Below, in pieces: positions 1 through 5,977 of a stretch of DNA of 7,346 nt (position 1 is the first letter of the stretch; every line of letters begins with the position of its first letter). The DNA is from Flavobacteriaceae bacterium (lineage in GTDB: Bacteria; Bacteroidota; Bacteroidia; Flavobacteriales; Flavobacteriaceae), in the NCBI GenBank assembly GCA_023254815.1, contig JALRKI010000059.1:1-7346 (forward strand), written 5' to 3'. The notes under the pieces were generated by a model. The model was not told where the DNA came from. It saw only the letters and a list, made by a program, of their open reading frames with translations, and did not search any database. A program made the position numbers and the translations under genes.

Positions 1-90
1 GACGGTACCCCTAATGAGCTAGAGGAATACAAGTTGAGGTCTGACCAAATAGCCTCCGAAATGAAATGGGTGATTGGTAAAATTCTCTAA
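1..90 (+). CDS. C-terminal fragment, possibly low-molecular-weight protein tyrosine phosphatase / ArsC-like
   Basis: The first frame is open from the left edge to a TAA at 88-90 and gives 29 residues, starting DGTPNELEEYKLRSDQIASE and ending with MKWVIGKIL. The pattern D-G-T-P-x-E-x-x-x-Y-x-x-R-S-x-Q-I-A-x-E-M resembles, from memory, the tail of Bacteroidota low-molecular-weight tyrosine phosphatase / arsenate reductase-like proteins, which often end in an amphipathic helix of this kind. The catalytic P-loop (CX5R) would lie left of the window, so function cannot be confirmed. That this is the end of a coding region is fairly safe, because the composition is helical and charged and a T-run and a promoter follow the stop. 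The family assignment is tentative. Confidence 0.45.
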   Translation, partial: DGTPNELEEYKLRSDQIASEMKWVIGKIL

Positions 91-98
91 TTTTTTTT
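79..98 (+). terminator. Weak AT-only hairpin plus T-run after the first gene
   Basis: AAAATT (79-84), loop CTCT (85-88) and AATTTT (89-94) form a 6-bp AT-only stem that includes the stop codon. The T-run continues from 91 to 98. The position, directly at the stop of one gene and before the dsbD promoter, suits an intrinsic terminator. A stem without G-C pairs is thermodynamically weak, so this call is low confidence. Confidence 0.25.
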
Positions 99-123
99 CG
101 ATACTCTATTCTCATCATTTTTC

Positions 124-155
124 TTGGTTTCAGGACCTAAGTTTACTTACATTTG
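124..155 (+). promoter_or_regulatory. Bacteroidota-type promoter of dsbD
   Basis: TTG at 124-126 is followed by 21 nt and then TACATTTG at 148-155. This matches the known Bacteroidota sigma-factor consensus, TTTG or TTG about 19-21 nt before TAnnTTTG. Transcription would start around 160, leaving a leader of roughly 25 nt before the ATG at 186. The in-frame TTG at 153 is part of the -7 element itself, so it cannot be the dsbD start codon if this promoter is used. Confidence 0.6.
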
Positions 156-185
156 TTTTCCAAGTCATCAAAAATCAATTCTGAT

Positions 186-2213
186 ATGCGTTTAAGACCT
201 TTAATTTTCTCAGTTGCGGTTCTCATTCTCGGGGGTGTATTAAACGCCCAAATTTTAAAGCCTGTAAAATGGCAAGTCAAGGCAATAAAGATCGATAATC
301 AAACCTATGACCTTGTCTTTAATGCGAGTATTGAAAACGGATGGGCCCTTTATTCCATCGAGGAAACCGAAGAAGGTCCTCTTCCAACAGTTTTTGAATT
401 TAATGAGAATACTGGTATCGAATTGCTTGGCGGACCAACCGAGGAAGTTGACCGATTGATTTCAAAACCTGAGCCGTTGTTTAACAATGTCATGGTAAAA
501 AAATTTCACGACTATGCCAAATTTGTTCAGCGGGTCAAAGTAAGCGACTTGCCTTTGACCATTACTGGTTCAGTGACTTTTATGACATGCAATGACAGCC
601 AGTGCATACCTGATGATTGGAATTTCGAAATTAATTTGTCGGATGAAGGGTCAGAGCTTATAGCTGAAACCTCCTCAAATTCAGTCAATGACGCCGCATT
701 GAACGAAGCGCTTTATGGTATTCAACCTACCGATTTGCAGTTATTGAATAGCGGCTGTGAGCAGCTTTATGGTGGCGGGAGTGCCTTAAACTCAGAAGAT
801 ACTTCTTCGATGTGGCGAATTTTTGCGCTAGGATTTTTGGGCGGTTTGTTGTCTCTCTTAACGCCATGTGTCTTTCCGATGATACCTCTGACAGTGAGTT
901 ATTTTACCAAAAAAAGTGATCACCGAAGCTCGGGCATGGCCAAAGCAGGTCTCTATGGTTTTTTTATAGTATTAGTCTATTTGGTTTTCAGCATTCCATT
1001 CCACCTCTTGGATTCAGTAAATCCCGATATTTTGAACGACATTTCTACAAATGTGGTTCTCAACGTTATTTTCTTCGTCATTTTTATAGCCTTTGCGTTT
1101 TCCTTTTTTGGATATTATGAATTAACCCTGCCCAACAGTTGGATGTCCAAAACCACTCGAGGTGAGAGTATTGGAGGGGTATTAGGGATTTTCTTTATGG
1201 CCTTAACCTTGGCCTTAGTGTCGTTTTCTTGTACAGGGCCAATTTTGGGGTCCTTACTCGCGGGCTCGTTGTCTTCGGACGGTGGAGCTTGGCAACTCAC
1301 GGTGGGTATGGGTGGATTTGGATTGGCCCTAGGATTGCCGTTTGCACTGTTTGCCCTATTTCCTAATATGCTCAAAGCCTTGCCAAAATCTGGAGGTTGG
1401 CTCAATACCACAAAAGTTATTCTAGGGTTTTTAGAATTGGCTTTGGCACTAAAGTTTTTATCCAACGCCGACCTTGTTCAGCATTGGGGAATTTTGAAAA
1501 TTGAATTGTTCTTAGTGCTTTGGATTCTCATTTTCACTGGACTTGTGCTGTACCTCCTGGGGGTTATCAAATTTCCCCACGACGGTGGTAAACCAAAATT
1601 CAATTTTTCCCGAATTTCGGGTATATTTCTAGCTTTTGCTTTTGTCGTTTATTTGATATCGGGGCTTCGAGTGAACCCCGAAACGCAAGGATACGTGCCA
1701 CTGAAATTGCTGAGCGGGCTGACTCCTCCTTCTGGATACAGTGTTTTTCATCCTAACGATTGTCCAAATAACCTCGATTGTTTCAAGGATCTCAAACAGG
1801 GATTGGCCTATGCCCAGAGTGTAAATAAACCGGTACTCCTCGATTTCACAGGTTACGCCTGCGTCAATTGTAGAAAAATGGAGGAGCATGTTTGGCCAAA
1901 TTCAACCATTGATCATTTTTTAAGGAGCGACTATGTGTTGATTTCCCTGTACGTGGATGATAAGAAACCTTTGCCCGAAGAACAGCAACTGGAAGCCAAT
2001 CGCGTTGGCGGTGGTACCCGTTTGCTCCAGAACTACGGTCATAAATGGGCGAATTTTCAAACTCACTATTTCCAAACCAATTCTCAACCATACTATGTGC
2101 TGCTGAGTCCCGATGGCAATGAGATCTTAACCCAGCCCATTGGCTACACTCCAGATGCATCCCAATTTGCCGACTTTTTGAGATGTGGACTAAAGACCTT
2201 TAAGACGCTTTAA
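186..2213 (+). CDS. dsbD: Protein-disulfide reductase DsbD (thiol:disulfide interchange protein)
   Basis: This inner-membrane protein passes electrons from cytoplasmic thioredoxin to periplasmic thiol proteins, such as disulfide isomerases and cytochrome c maturation factors. The chosen ATG gives 675 residues and opens directly with a signal peptide (MRLR, hydrophobic core, likely cleavage after VLNA near residue 21). An in-frame TTG at 153 lies in the promoter. The three DsbD modules are all present. The N-terminal alpha domain (about 22-190) has the pair C135/C140 in FMTCNDSQC. The transmembrane beta domain (about 208-495) has C228 in LTPCVFPMIPL and C349 in SFSCTGP. The C-terminal thioredoxin-like gamma domain (about 535-675) has the C559-V-N-C562 site in GYACVNCRKMEE. 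All six redox cysteines are therefore in place. The alpha-domain pair is CX4C, one residue closer than the CX5C of E. coli (C103/C109). C526 and C532 add a further pair just before the gamma domain. The gene has its own promoter and appears monocistronic. Confidence 0.93.
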   Translation: MRLRPLIFSVAVLILGGVLNAQILKPVKWQVKAIKIDNQTYDLVFNASIENGWALYSIEETEEGPLPTVFEFNENTGIELLGGPTEEVDRLISKPEPLFNNVMVKKFHDYAKFVQRVKVSDLPLTITGSVTFMTCNDSQCIPDDWNFEINLSDEGSELIAETSSNSVNDAALNEALYGIQPTDLQLLNSGCEQLYGGGSALNSEDTSSMWRIFALGFLGGLLSLLTPCVFPMIPLTVSYFTKKSDHRSSGMAKAGLYGFFIVLVYLVFSIPFHLLDSVNPDILNDISTNVVLNVIFFVIFIAFAFSFFGYYELTLPNSWMSKTTRGESIGGVLGIFFMALTLALVSFSCTGPILGSLLAGSLSSDGGAWQLTVGMGGFGLALGLPFALFALFPNMLKALPKSGGWLNTTKVILGFLELALALKFLSNADLVQHWGILKIELFLVLWILIFTGLVLYLLGVIKFPHDGGKPKFNFSRISGIFLAFAFVVYLISGLRVNPETQGYVPLKLLSGLTPPSGYSVFHPNDCPNNLDCFKDLKQGLAYAQSVNKPVLLDFTGYACVNCRKMEEHVWPNSTIDHFLRSDYVLISLYVDDKKPLPEEQQLEANRVGGGTRLLQNYGHKWANFQTHYFQTNSQPYYVLLSPDGNEILTQPIGYTPDASQFADFLRCGLKTFKTL

Positions 2214-2234
2214 GATATATTCCCAAAAAGCAAT

Positions 2235-2242
2235 TATCTTTA
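2235..2242 (+). promoter_or_regulatory. Candidate -7 element for the HupE-deaminase operon
   Basis: TATCTTTA differs from TAnnTTTG only in the last base. It lies 32 nt before the ATG at 2275, in the 61-nt gap after dsbD. No TTG or TTTG is found at the expected 19-21 nt upstream (TTTA at 2209-2212 is the nearest, at 22 nt), so the site may be weak. No hairpin terminator is visible between dsbD and this point, so read-through from dsbD is possible. Confidence 0.3.
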
Positions 2243-2274
2243 CCTCAAACTGTTAAGGTTCGGTTATTCTATTT

Positions 2275-2859
2275 ATGTTAGATCAAATGTTTTCTTTTTT
2301 TCAATCGGGTTTGTTCCACATCTTCAATTGGTCTGCGTGGGATCACTTTTTGTTTGTGGTCGTTCTAACGGTTCCTTTCGCCTTTGATCATTGGAAATAT
2401 TTGCTGGGTTGGATTGCCGCTTTTTCTTTGACTCATTTGATAACCCTTTCGCTCTCCTTTTATTCCATTATGGAGGTTACCCTGTCTTTGGTCTTCATCA
2501 ATCCATTAATTGTTTTGTTTATAGGGTTGTACAATGTCTTTAAGGAGCGGAAAGGTAAACGCACAGATTTTTTCGGAGTGTTATTCTTTATATCATTGAT
2601 TTTAGGGGGATTACATGGCTTTATTTCTACAGAAACTTTCTCAAGTCAATTGAACGCCGACAGCACTGCAATTGTTGGACTGCTGTCCTACAATTTTGGT
2701 CTTTTTGTAGGCCTGCTAGCCTTATCCTTATTAACTCTTTTGTTGGGAATGTTCATCCAATTCATCCTCAGATTTTCACGACGTGATTGGGTACTTTTTG
2801 TCAGTGCCTTGGTGATTGGTTTGGTCATTCCAATTTTAGTCAAAAACTTTCCTCAGTGA
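2275..2859 (+). CDS. HupE/UreJ-family multi-pass membrane protein
   Basis: The 194-residue product is almost entirely hydrophobic, with about six membrane segments (roughly 24-38, 42-62, 68-88, 99-117, 132-165 and 172-190). Family features are SGLFHIFNWSAWDHFLF near the start (H15, D23, H24), the segment AFSLTHLITLSLS (H54), and GGLHGF (H114). Conserved histidines and an aspartate inside membrane helices are typical of HupE/UreJ proteins. Some members are linked to nickel or cobalt uptake for hydrogenase or urease, but those enzymes are not present here and the role of the Bacteroidota members is not established. The ATG at 2275 is the first start in frame; a second ATG at 2287 is possible. 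The stop TGA (2857-2859) overlaps the GTG of the deaminase gene, so the two are probably co-transcribed and translationally coupled. A HupE-like gene beside dCMP deaminase is, from memory, a recurring arrangement in Flavobacteriia. Confidence 0.82.
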   Translation: MLDQMFSFFQSGLFHIFNWSAWDHFLFVVVLTVPFAFDHWKYLLGWIAAFSLTHLITLSLSFYSIMEVTLSLVFINPLIVLFIGLYNVFKERKGKRTDFFGVLFFISLILGGLHGFISTETFSSQLNADSTAIVGLLSYNFGLFVGLLALSLLTLLLGMFIQFILRFSRRDWVLFVSALVIGLVIPILVKNFPQ

Positions 2860-3281
2860 GTAAAAAACAAGAAAAATATGATCGTGCCTACCTGAGAATG
2901 GCCCGCGAATGGGGAAAACTGTCCTATTGCAAGCGCAAACAAGTGGGAGCCATAGTCGTTAAAGATCGCATGATTATTTCTGACGGATACAACGGAACAC
3001 CTTCTGGATTCGAAAACTTTTGTGAAGATGAAGAGGGGTATACGAAATGGTATGTGCTTCACGCTGAGGCCAATGCCTTATCGAAAGTCGCTGCCTCTAC
3101 TCAATCCTGTAAAGGTGCAACTTTGTACATTACCCTGTCTCCATGTCAGCAATGCAGCAAACTGATACATCAAAGTGGTATTGTCAGAGTTGTGTTTAGT
3201 GAAGCCTATAGAGATACCTCAGGGGTCGATTTTTTGGTGAAAGCAGGAGTCGAAATAACACACCTCCCTTTCGAAGACTAG
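2856..3281 (+). CDS. Deoxycytidylate (dCMP) deaminase
   Basis: This zinc enzyme deaminates dCMP to dUMP, the substrate of thymidylate synthase. The 141-residue product shows the cytidine/deoxycytidylate deaminase signature: H69-A-E71 in LHAEANAL (zinc ligand and proton shuttle) and P96-C97-QQ-C100 in LSPCQQC (two zinc cysteines). The dCMP-specific stretch SDGYNGTPSGFENFC (42-56) separates it from simple cytidine deaminases. The length is normal for the family. The GTG at 2856 is chosen because family members begin MSKK...KYDxAYLRxAxEWGKL, exactly from this codon. A longer frame reaches back to an ATG at 2787, but its extra 23 residues are the upstream membrane gene read out of frame. The GTG start and the TGA stop of that gene share GTGA (2856-2859). 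At the other end the TAG interlocks with the stop of the convergent small gene. Confidence 0.92.
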   Translation: MSKKQEKYDRAYLRMAREWGKLSYCKRKQVGAIVVKDRMIISDGYNGTPSGFENFCEDEEGYTKWYVLHAEANALSKVAASTQSCKGATLYITLSPCQQCSKLIHQSGIVRVVFSEAYRDTSGVDFLVKAGVEITHLPFED

Positions 3282-3478
3282 TTTTTTTCACTGGCCTTTT
3301 TAACTCGAATAGAAAGCCTTAGAATACCCAACAGCAAAATGCCACAAGCGCTAGCCAATACTGAAATTATGGCTACCAGCGATTCCCCTTCAAAGGGATC
3401 AGACCAATTGACCTTAGTCGCGTTGAAAATGATTAGCCCAAGGGCCATTGCACTGAGTATGTAGGTTAATCTGATCAT
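3278..3478 (-). CDS. Small two-helix membrane protein of unknown function, coupled to marC
   Basis: The product has 66 residues with two likely transmembrane helices, about 4-20 and 33-55. Between them is a short polar loop, KVNWSDPFEGES, and the tail RVKKASEKN is basic. I do not assign a family, although I recall small Bacteroidota membrane proteins with a similar NPFEGES-like loop. Evidence that it is real: the ATG overlaps the marC stop as ATGA (3475-3478), it is co-directional with marC, it has membrane-protein composition, and it fills the gap between marC and the convergent deaminase gene exactly. Its TAG lies within CTAG (3278-3281), shared with the stop of the deaminase gene. It may work with or modulate the MarC protein, but that is inference from position alone. 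Confidence 0.7.
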   Translation of the reverse strand: MIRLTYILSAMALGLIIFNATKVNWSDPFEGESLVAIISVLASACGILLLGILRLSIRVKKASEKN

Positions 3479-4059
3479 CCCTTCAATAGCATTCCAATGT
3501 TACTAGTAAATAATTTTACAGCTATGGCCAATAGGACCACCCCAAATACTTTTCTAATGATGTTGATGCCATTGTCTCCGATTGCTTTTTCTATGGTTTT
3601 AGAAGTTTTTAGCACCACATAAATCACCAAAACATTCACAATAATAGCAACAATAATATTTTGAATTTCAAATTCTGCTCTCAAAGAAATCAGCGTTGTC
3701 ATGCTTCCAGGACCGGCAATCAAGGGAAAAGCCAAAGGGAAAACGCTGGCAGTTTTTATATTCGAGCCGCTATCTCTGTACAAAGTAATCCCGAGAATCA
3801 TTTCCAAGGCGATAAAGAAAAGAATAAAAGCACCGGCAACCGCAAAAGAATGCACGTCGATGCCGATGAGCTTAAGAATGCTATCTCCCAAGAATAAAAA
3901 GGCAATCATAATAACTGCAGCAATGAGCGTGGCCTTTTCACTGTGAATGTGCCCAACTTTTTGTCTCAAGTCAATAATGATAGGAATGTTGCCAACGATG
4001 TCAATCACCGCGAACAAAATCATAAATGCGGTAAAAATTTCCTTAAAATCTACTTCCAT
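3475..4059 (-). CDS. MarC-family integral membrane protein
   Basis: The 194-residue product has about six membrane helices (roughly 8-30, 42-66, 71-94, 106-126, 133-152 and 169-188). Family marks are AVIDIVGNIPI (18-28, the MarC DPxGNxP-like segment), FPLAFPLIAGPGSMTT (107-122) and a C-terminal VFGVVLLAIAVKLF. MarC proteins were named for the E. coli mar locus, but a role in multiple antibiotic resistance was later not supported, so the transported substrate, if any, is unknown. The ATG at complement 4057-4059 (MEVDFKEIF) is chosen over an in-frame TTG at 4078-4080. Family members begin at this point, and the TTG sits inside the -7 promoter element. It heads a two-gene unit with the 66-residue gene through an ATGA overlap, and it is divergent from the DUF3109 gene. 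Confidence 0.88.
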   Translation of the reverse strand: MEVDFKEIFTAFMILFAVIDIVGNIPIIIDLRQKVGHIHSEKATLIAAVIMIAFLFLGDSILKLIGIDVHSFAVAGAFILFFIALEMILGITLYRDSGSNIKTASVFPLAFPLIAGPGSMTTLISLRAEFEIQNIIVAIIVNVLVIYVVLKTSKTIEKAIGDNGINIIRKVFGVVLLAIAVKLFTSNIGMLLKG

Positions 4060-4077
4060 TGAGAATTGTTTGAGCTG

Positions 4078-4085
4078 CAAAGATA
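4078..4085 (-). promoter_or_regulatory. -7 promoter element for marC and the small membrane gene
   Basis: The plus strand reads CAAAGATA, so the minus strand has TATCTTTG followed by C. This is an exact TAnnTTTG element of the form common before flavobacterial genes. It ends 18 nt before the marC ATG, which predicts a leader of about 12 nt. No TTG is found at the expected -33 distance. Confidence 0.5.
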
Positions 4086-4161
4086 TAGCGCTACAGTCAA
4101 ACCACCATTCAATATTATAGGTAAAGTCCAGATGTCGGACTTATTATTTCAAATCTGCTCC

Positions 4162-4169
4162 TATATTTG
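4162..4169 (+). promoter_or_regulatory. -7 promoter element for the DUF3109 gene
   Basis: TATATTTG is an exact match to TAnnTTTG and lies only 4 nt before the GTG at 4174. Transcription starting the usual few bases downstream would give a leaderless or almost leaderless message. No -33 TTG or TTTG is seen at 19-21 nt. The 4060-4173 interval thus holds divergent -7 elements for both flanking genes. Confidence 0.4.
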
Positions 4170-4173
4170 TCCT

Positions 4174-4746
4174 GTGATAAGAATAGGCAATGCTTTAATA
4201 TCGGAAGACCTTTTGGAGCGGCAATTTGCATGTGACCTCAATGCCTGTCATGGCAAGTGCTGTGTGGCTGGAGAGGCCGGCGCCCCATTATCTCAGGATG
4301 AGACAGTTATACTCAATAACATCTACAAAAGTGTTGAGCCTTTTTTGAGAGCCGAAGGTCGAGCAGCTATTGCTGCTCAAGGTACAAGTGTAACTAACGA
4401 CCAAGGCGAGTTTGAAACCCCTTTGGTCGATGGCAATGAATGCGCCTATGTAGTTTTTGACGACAAACAGACAGCGTTGTGTGGCATCGAAAGAGCCTAT
4501 CGCGAAGGCGCAATAGACTGGAAAAAACCTCTCTCTTGTCACTTGTATCCTGTCCGCGCCTTGGAACTGGACGAACTCACCGCTTTGAATTACCACCATT
4601 GGCCCATTTGCAGTGCCGCATGTGATTTGGGAAAAATTCAAAAAATACCCGTTTATCAGTTTGTTAAAGAGGCTTTGGTGCGAAAATTTGGAATGTCTTG
4701 GTACCGTGCATTAGATGAACACCATCGTCGGCAAACTCCTCTCTGA
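4174..4746 (+). CDS. DUF3109 family cysteine-rich protein
   Basis: The 190-residue soluble protein belongs, by its pattern, to DUF3109, a widespread Bacteroidota family of unknown function related in cysteine layout to the YkgJ (Fe-S or zinc) group. It has nine cysteines: C20, C25, C29 and C30 in CDLNACHGKCC, C90 in NECAYVVFD, C103 in LCGIE, C122 in LSCHLYPVR, and C146 and C150 in ICSAACDLG. Such clustering points to metal or Fe-S cluster binding. The C-terminal VPVYQFVKEALVRKFG matches the family end. The GTG at 4174 is chosen because family proteins start with M-x-x-[IL]-G-x-x-[IL]-[IV]-S-[ED]-D, which aligns with VIRIGNALISED. Earlier in-frame starts (ATG 4132, TTG 4066) add an unconserved stretch that crosses the promoter. 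The stop abuts a perfect palindrome that may end transcription. Confidence 0.83.
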   Translation: MIRIGNALISEDLLERQFACDLNACHGKCCVAGEAGAPLSQDETVILNNIYKSVEPFLRAEGRAAIAAQGTSVTNDQGEFETPLVDGNECAYVVFDDKQTALCGIERAYREGAIDWKKPLSCHLYPVRALELDELTALNYHHWPICSAACDLGKIQKIPVYQFVKEALVRKFGMSWYRALDEHHRRQTPL

Positions 4747-4763
4747 AAATGCCCGGGCATTTT
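4746..4763 (+). terminator. Perfect 18-bp palindrome, likely bidirectional-type terminator hairpin
   Basis: AAAATGCCCGGGCATTTT is a perfect palindrome starting at the last base of the DUF3109 stop codon. As RNA it can fold into a 7-bp stem (4746-4752 with 4757-4763) capped by CCGG, ending in four U residues. The GC-rich core, A-rich 5' flank and U-rich 3' arm suit an intrinsic terminator, although the U-tract is short and followed by AAAA. A dimeric regulator site is the alternative. Confidence 0.5.
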
Positions 4764-4996
4764 AAAAAGTTGCTTTCACTTTTTCTTACACTGAAATCCC
4801 AATCAAGTCCGATTTTATTGATTTAACTCATTGATATTGAATACTTTAATTAAAATTAATTTGTAAATATTTTGTAGGGCTTGTATTACACCTTGTTAAA
4901 AACTTCAAGCCAATGTTTATAAGTAAGCCTTTCAATTTTAAACGACATTTTCAATCTTTGTTAGGTCAAAAAAAAATAGAATCAATACATTTTATC
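4764..4996 (+). promoter_or_regulatory. AT-rich region upstream of nrdB, no gene seen
   Basis: This 233-nt stretch contains no convincing ORF. It has two AT palindromes (TTTAATTAAA near 4846-4855 and AAATTAATTT near 4853-4862) and three TTGTA copies (4861, 4872 and 4881). The best promoter candidate is AATCTTTG at 4953-4960 with TTTC at 4930-4933, 19 nt earlier. Each differs by one base from the Bacteroidota consensus (TAnnTTTG and TTTG). That promoter would start near 4965 and give a leader of about 30 nt to the ATG at 4997. No NrdR-box of the known ACACTATATATAGTGT type is apparent by eye. Confidence 0.35.
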
Positions 4997-5977
4997 ATGT
5001 CGTTAGCGGTCGAGCCAATTTTACAAGAAAACAAGAATAGATTTGTAATTTTTCCTATTGAACATCATGACATTTGGGATTGGTATAAGAAATCGGAAGC
5101 GAGTTTCTGGACTGCTGAAGAAATCGATTTGCATCAAGATTTGACCGATTGGAGCACCAAACTTAATGATGACGAGCGGTTTTTTATCAAACATATTTTG
5201 GCTTTTTTTGCTGCTAGTGACGGCATTGTCAATGAGAATTTGGCAGAAAACTTTGTCAATGAGGTCCAATATTCGGAAGCGAAGTTTTTCTATGGATTCC
5301 AAATTATGATGGAGAACATTCACAGTGAGACCTACTCTCTTCTTATTGACACCTATGTTAAAGAAGAAGCCGAAAAGAATCAGTTGTTTCAAGCCATTGA
5401 TGTTTTCCCAGCCATTCAGAAAAAAGCACAGTGGGCTCTAAAATGGATTGAATCGCCAAGCTTTGCTGAGCGTTTGATTGCATTTGCAGCCGTCGAGGGT
5501 ATTTTCTTCTCTGGTGCCTTTTGTTCTATTTTCTGGCTCAAAAAGCGCGGACTTATGCCGGGCTTAACTTTTTCTAACGAATTGATTTCACGCGACGAAG
5601 GAGTGCATTGTGACTTTGCGGTTCATTTGCACAACAAGCATTTGGTCAATAAAGTATCAAAGGATCGTATCACAGAAATTATAGTAGATGCCCTCAATAT
5701 TGAGCGTGAATTCATTACCGAATCCCTACCGGTGAGTTTAATCGGTATGAATGCGACTTTGATGACCCAGTATCTGGAGTTTGTAACCGATCGATTGCTA
5801 AGAGAACTCGAATGCGAGCCTATTTATAATGTCAGTAATCCTTTTGATTTTATGGATATGATTTCATTACAAGGGAAAACCAACTTCTTTGAGAAGCGTG
5901 TGGCCGAATACCAAAAGGCTGGAGTTTACAGCAAGGAGGAAGAAGTCGACAAGTTTAATTTCAACGCTGATTTTTAA
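4997..5977 (+). CDS. nrdB: Class Ia ribonucleoside-diphosphate reductase, small (R2, beta) subunit
   Basis: R2 holds the di-iron centre and stable tyrosyl radical that start reduction of ribonucleoside diphosphates in the NrdA subunit. The 326-residue product is of the eukaryote-like type common in Bacteroidota. By family pattern the iron ligands are D75 (AFFAASDGIVNENL), E106 and H109 (MMENIHSETY), E167 (AAVEGIFFSG), and E201 and H204 (SRDEGVHCDF). The radical tyrosine is Y113. The tail FNFNADF matches the R2 C-terminal peptide that docks into R1. There is no N-terminal ATP-cone, unlike the NrdB of some Flavobacteriia; here the cone is on NrdA. The ATG at 4997 (MSLAVEPILQENKNRFVIFP) is where homologues begin. 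An in-frame ATG at 4913 would add 28 unconserved residues across the likely promoter. It probably forms an operon with nrdA, 150 nt downstream. Confidence 0.96.
   Translation: MSLAVEPILQENKNRFVIFPIEHHDIWDWYKKSEASFWTAEEIDLHQDLTDWSTKLNDDERFFIKHILAFFAASDGIVNENLAENFVNEVQYSEAKFFYGFQIMMENIHSETYSLLIDTYVKEEAEKNQLFQAIDVFPAIQKKAQWALKWIESPSFAERLIAFAAVEGIFFSGAFCSIFWLKKRGLMPGLTFSNELISRDEGVHCDFAVHLHNKHLVNKVSKDRITEIIVDALNIEREFITESLPVSLIGMNATLMTQYLEFVTDRLLRELECEPIYNVSNPFDFMDMISLQGKTNFFEKRVAEYQKAGVYSKEEEVDKFNFNADF

Noticed and set aside
153..185. N-terminal extension of dsbD from a TTG at 153
   Set aside because: The TTG is the end of the TACATTTG promoter element, and the signal peptide begins cleanly at the ATG at 186.
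1115..1465. Minus-strand open frame inside dsbD
   Set aside because: It lies antisense to the conserved membrane domain of dsbD, is low-complexity (rich in P, N and K) and has no promoter or family resemblance; it is a shadow frame.
3661..3946. Two plus-strand open frames inside marC
   Set aside because: They are antisense to conserved MarC segments, with compositions expected of reverse-read membrane helices; no independent support.
4913..4996. N-terminal extension of nrdB from an ATG at 4913
   Set aside because: The 28 added residues have no family counterpart and cross the likely promoter; homologues begin at 4997.
5408..5420. 13-nt exact repeat CCAGCCATTCAGA inside nrdB and again at 6028-6040 in the spacer
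   Set aside because: One 13-nt match in a 7.3-kb window is close to what chance allows, and the flanks do not match, so it is not evidence of duplication.
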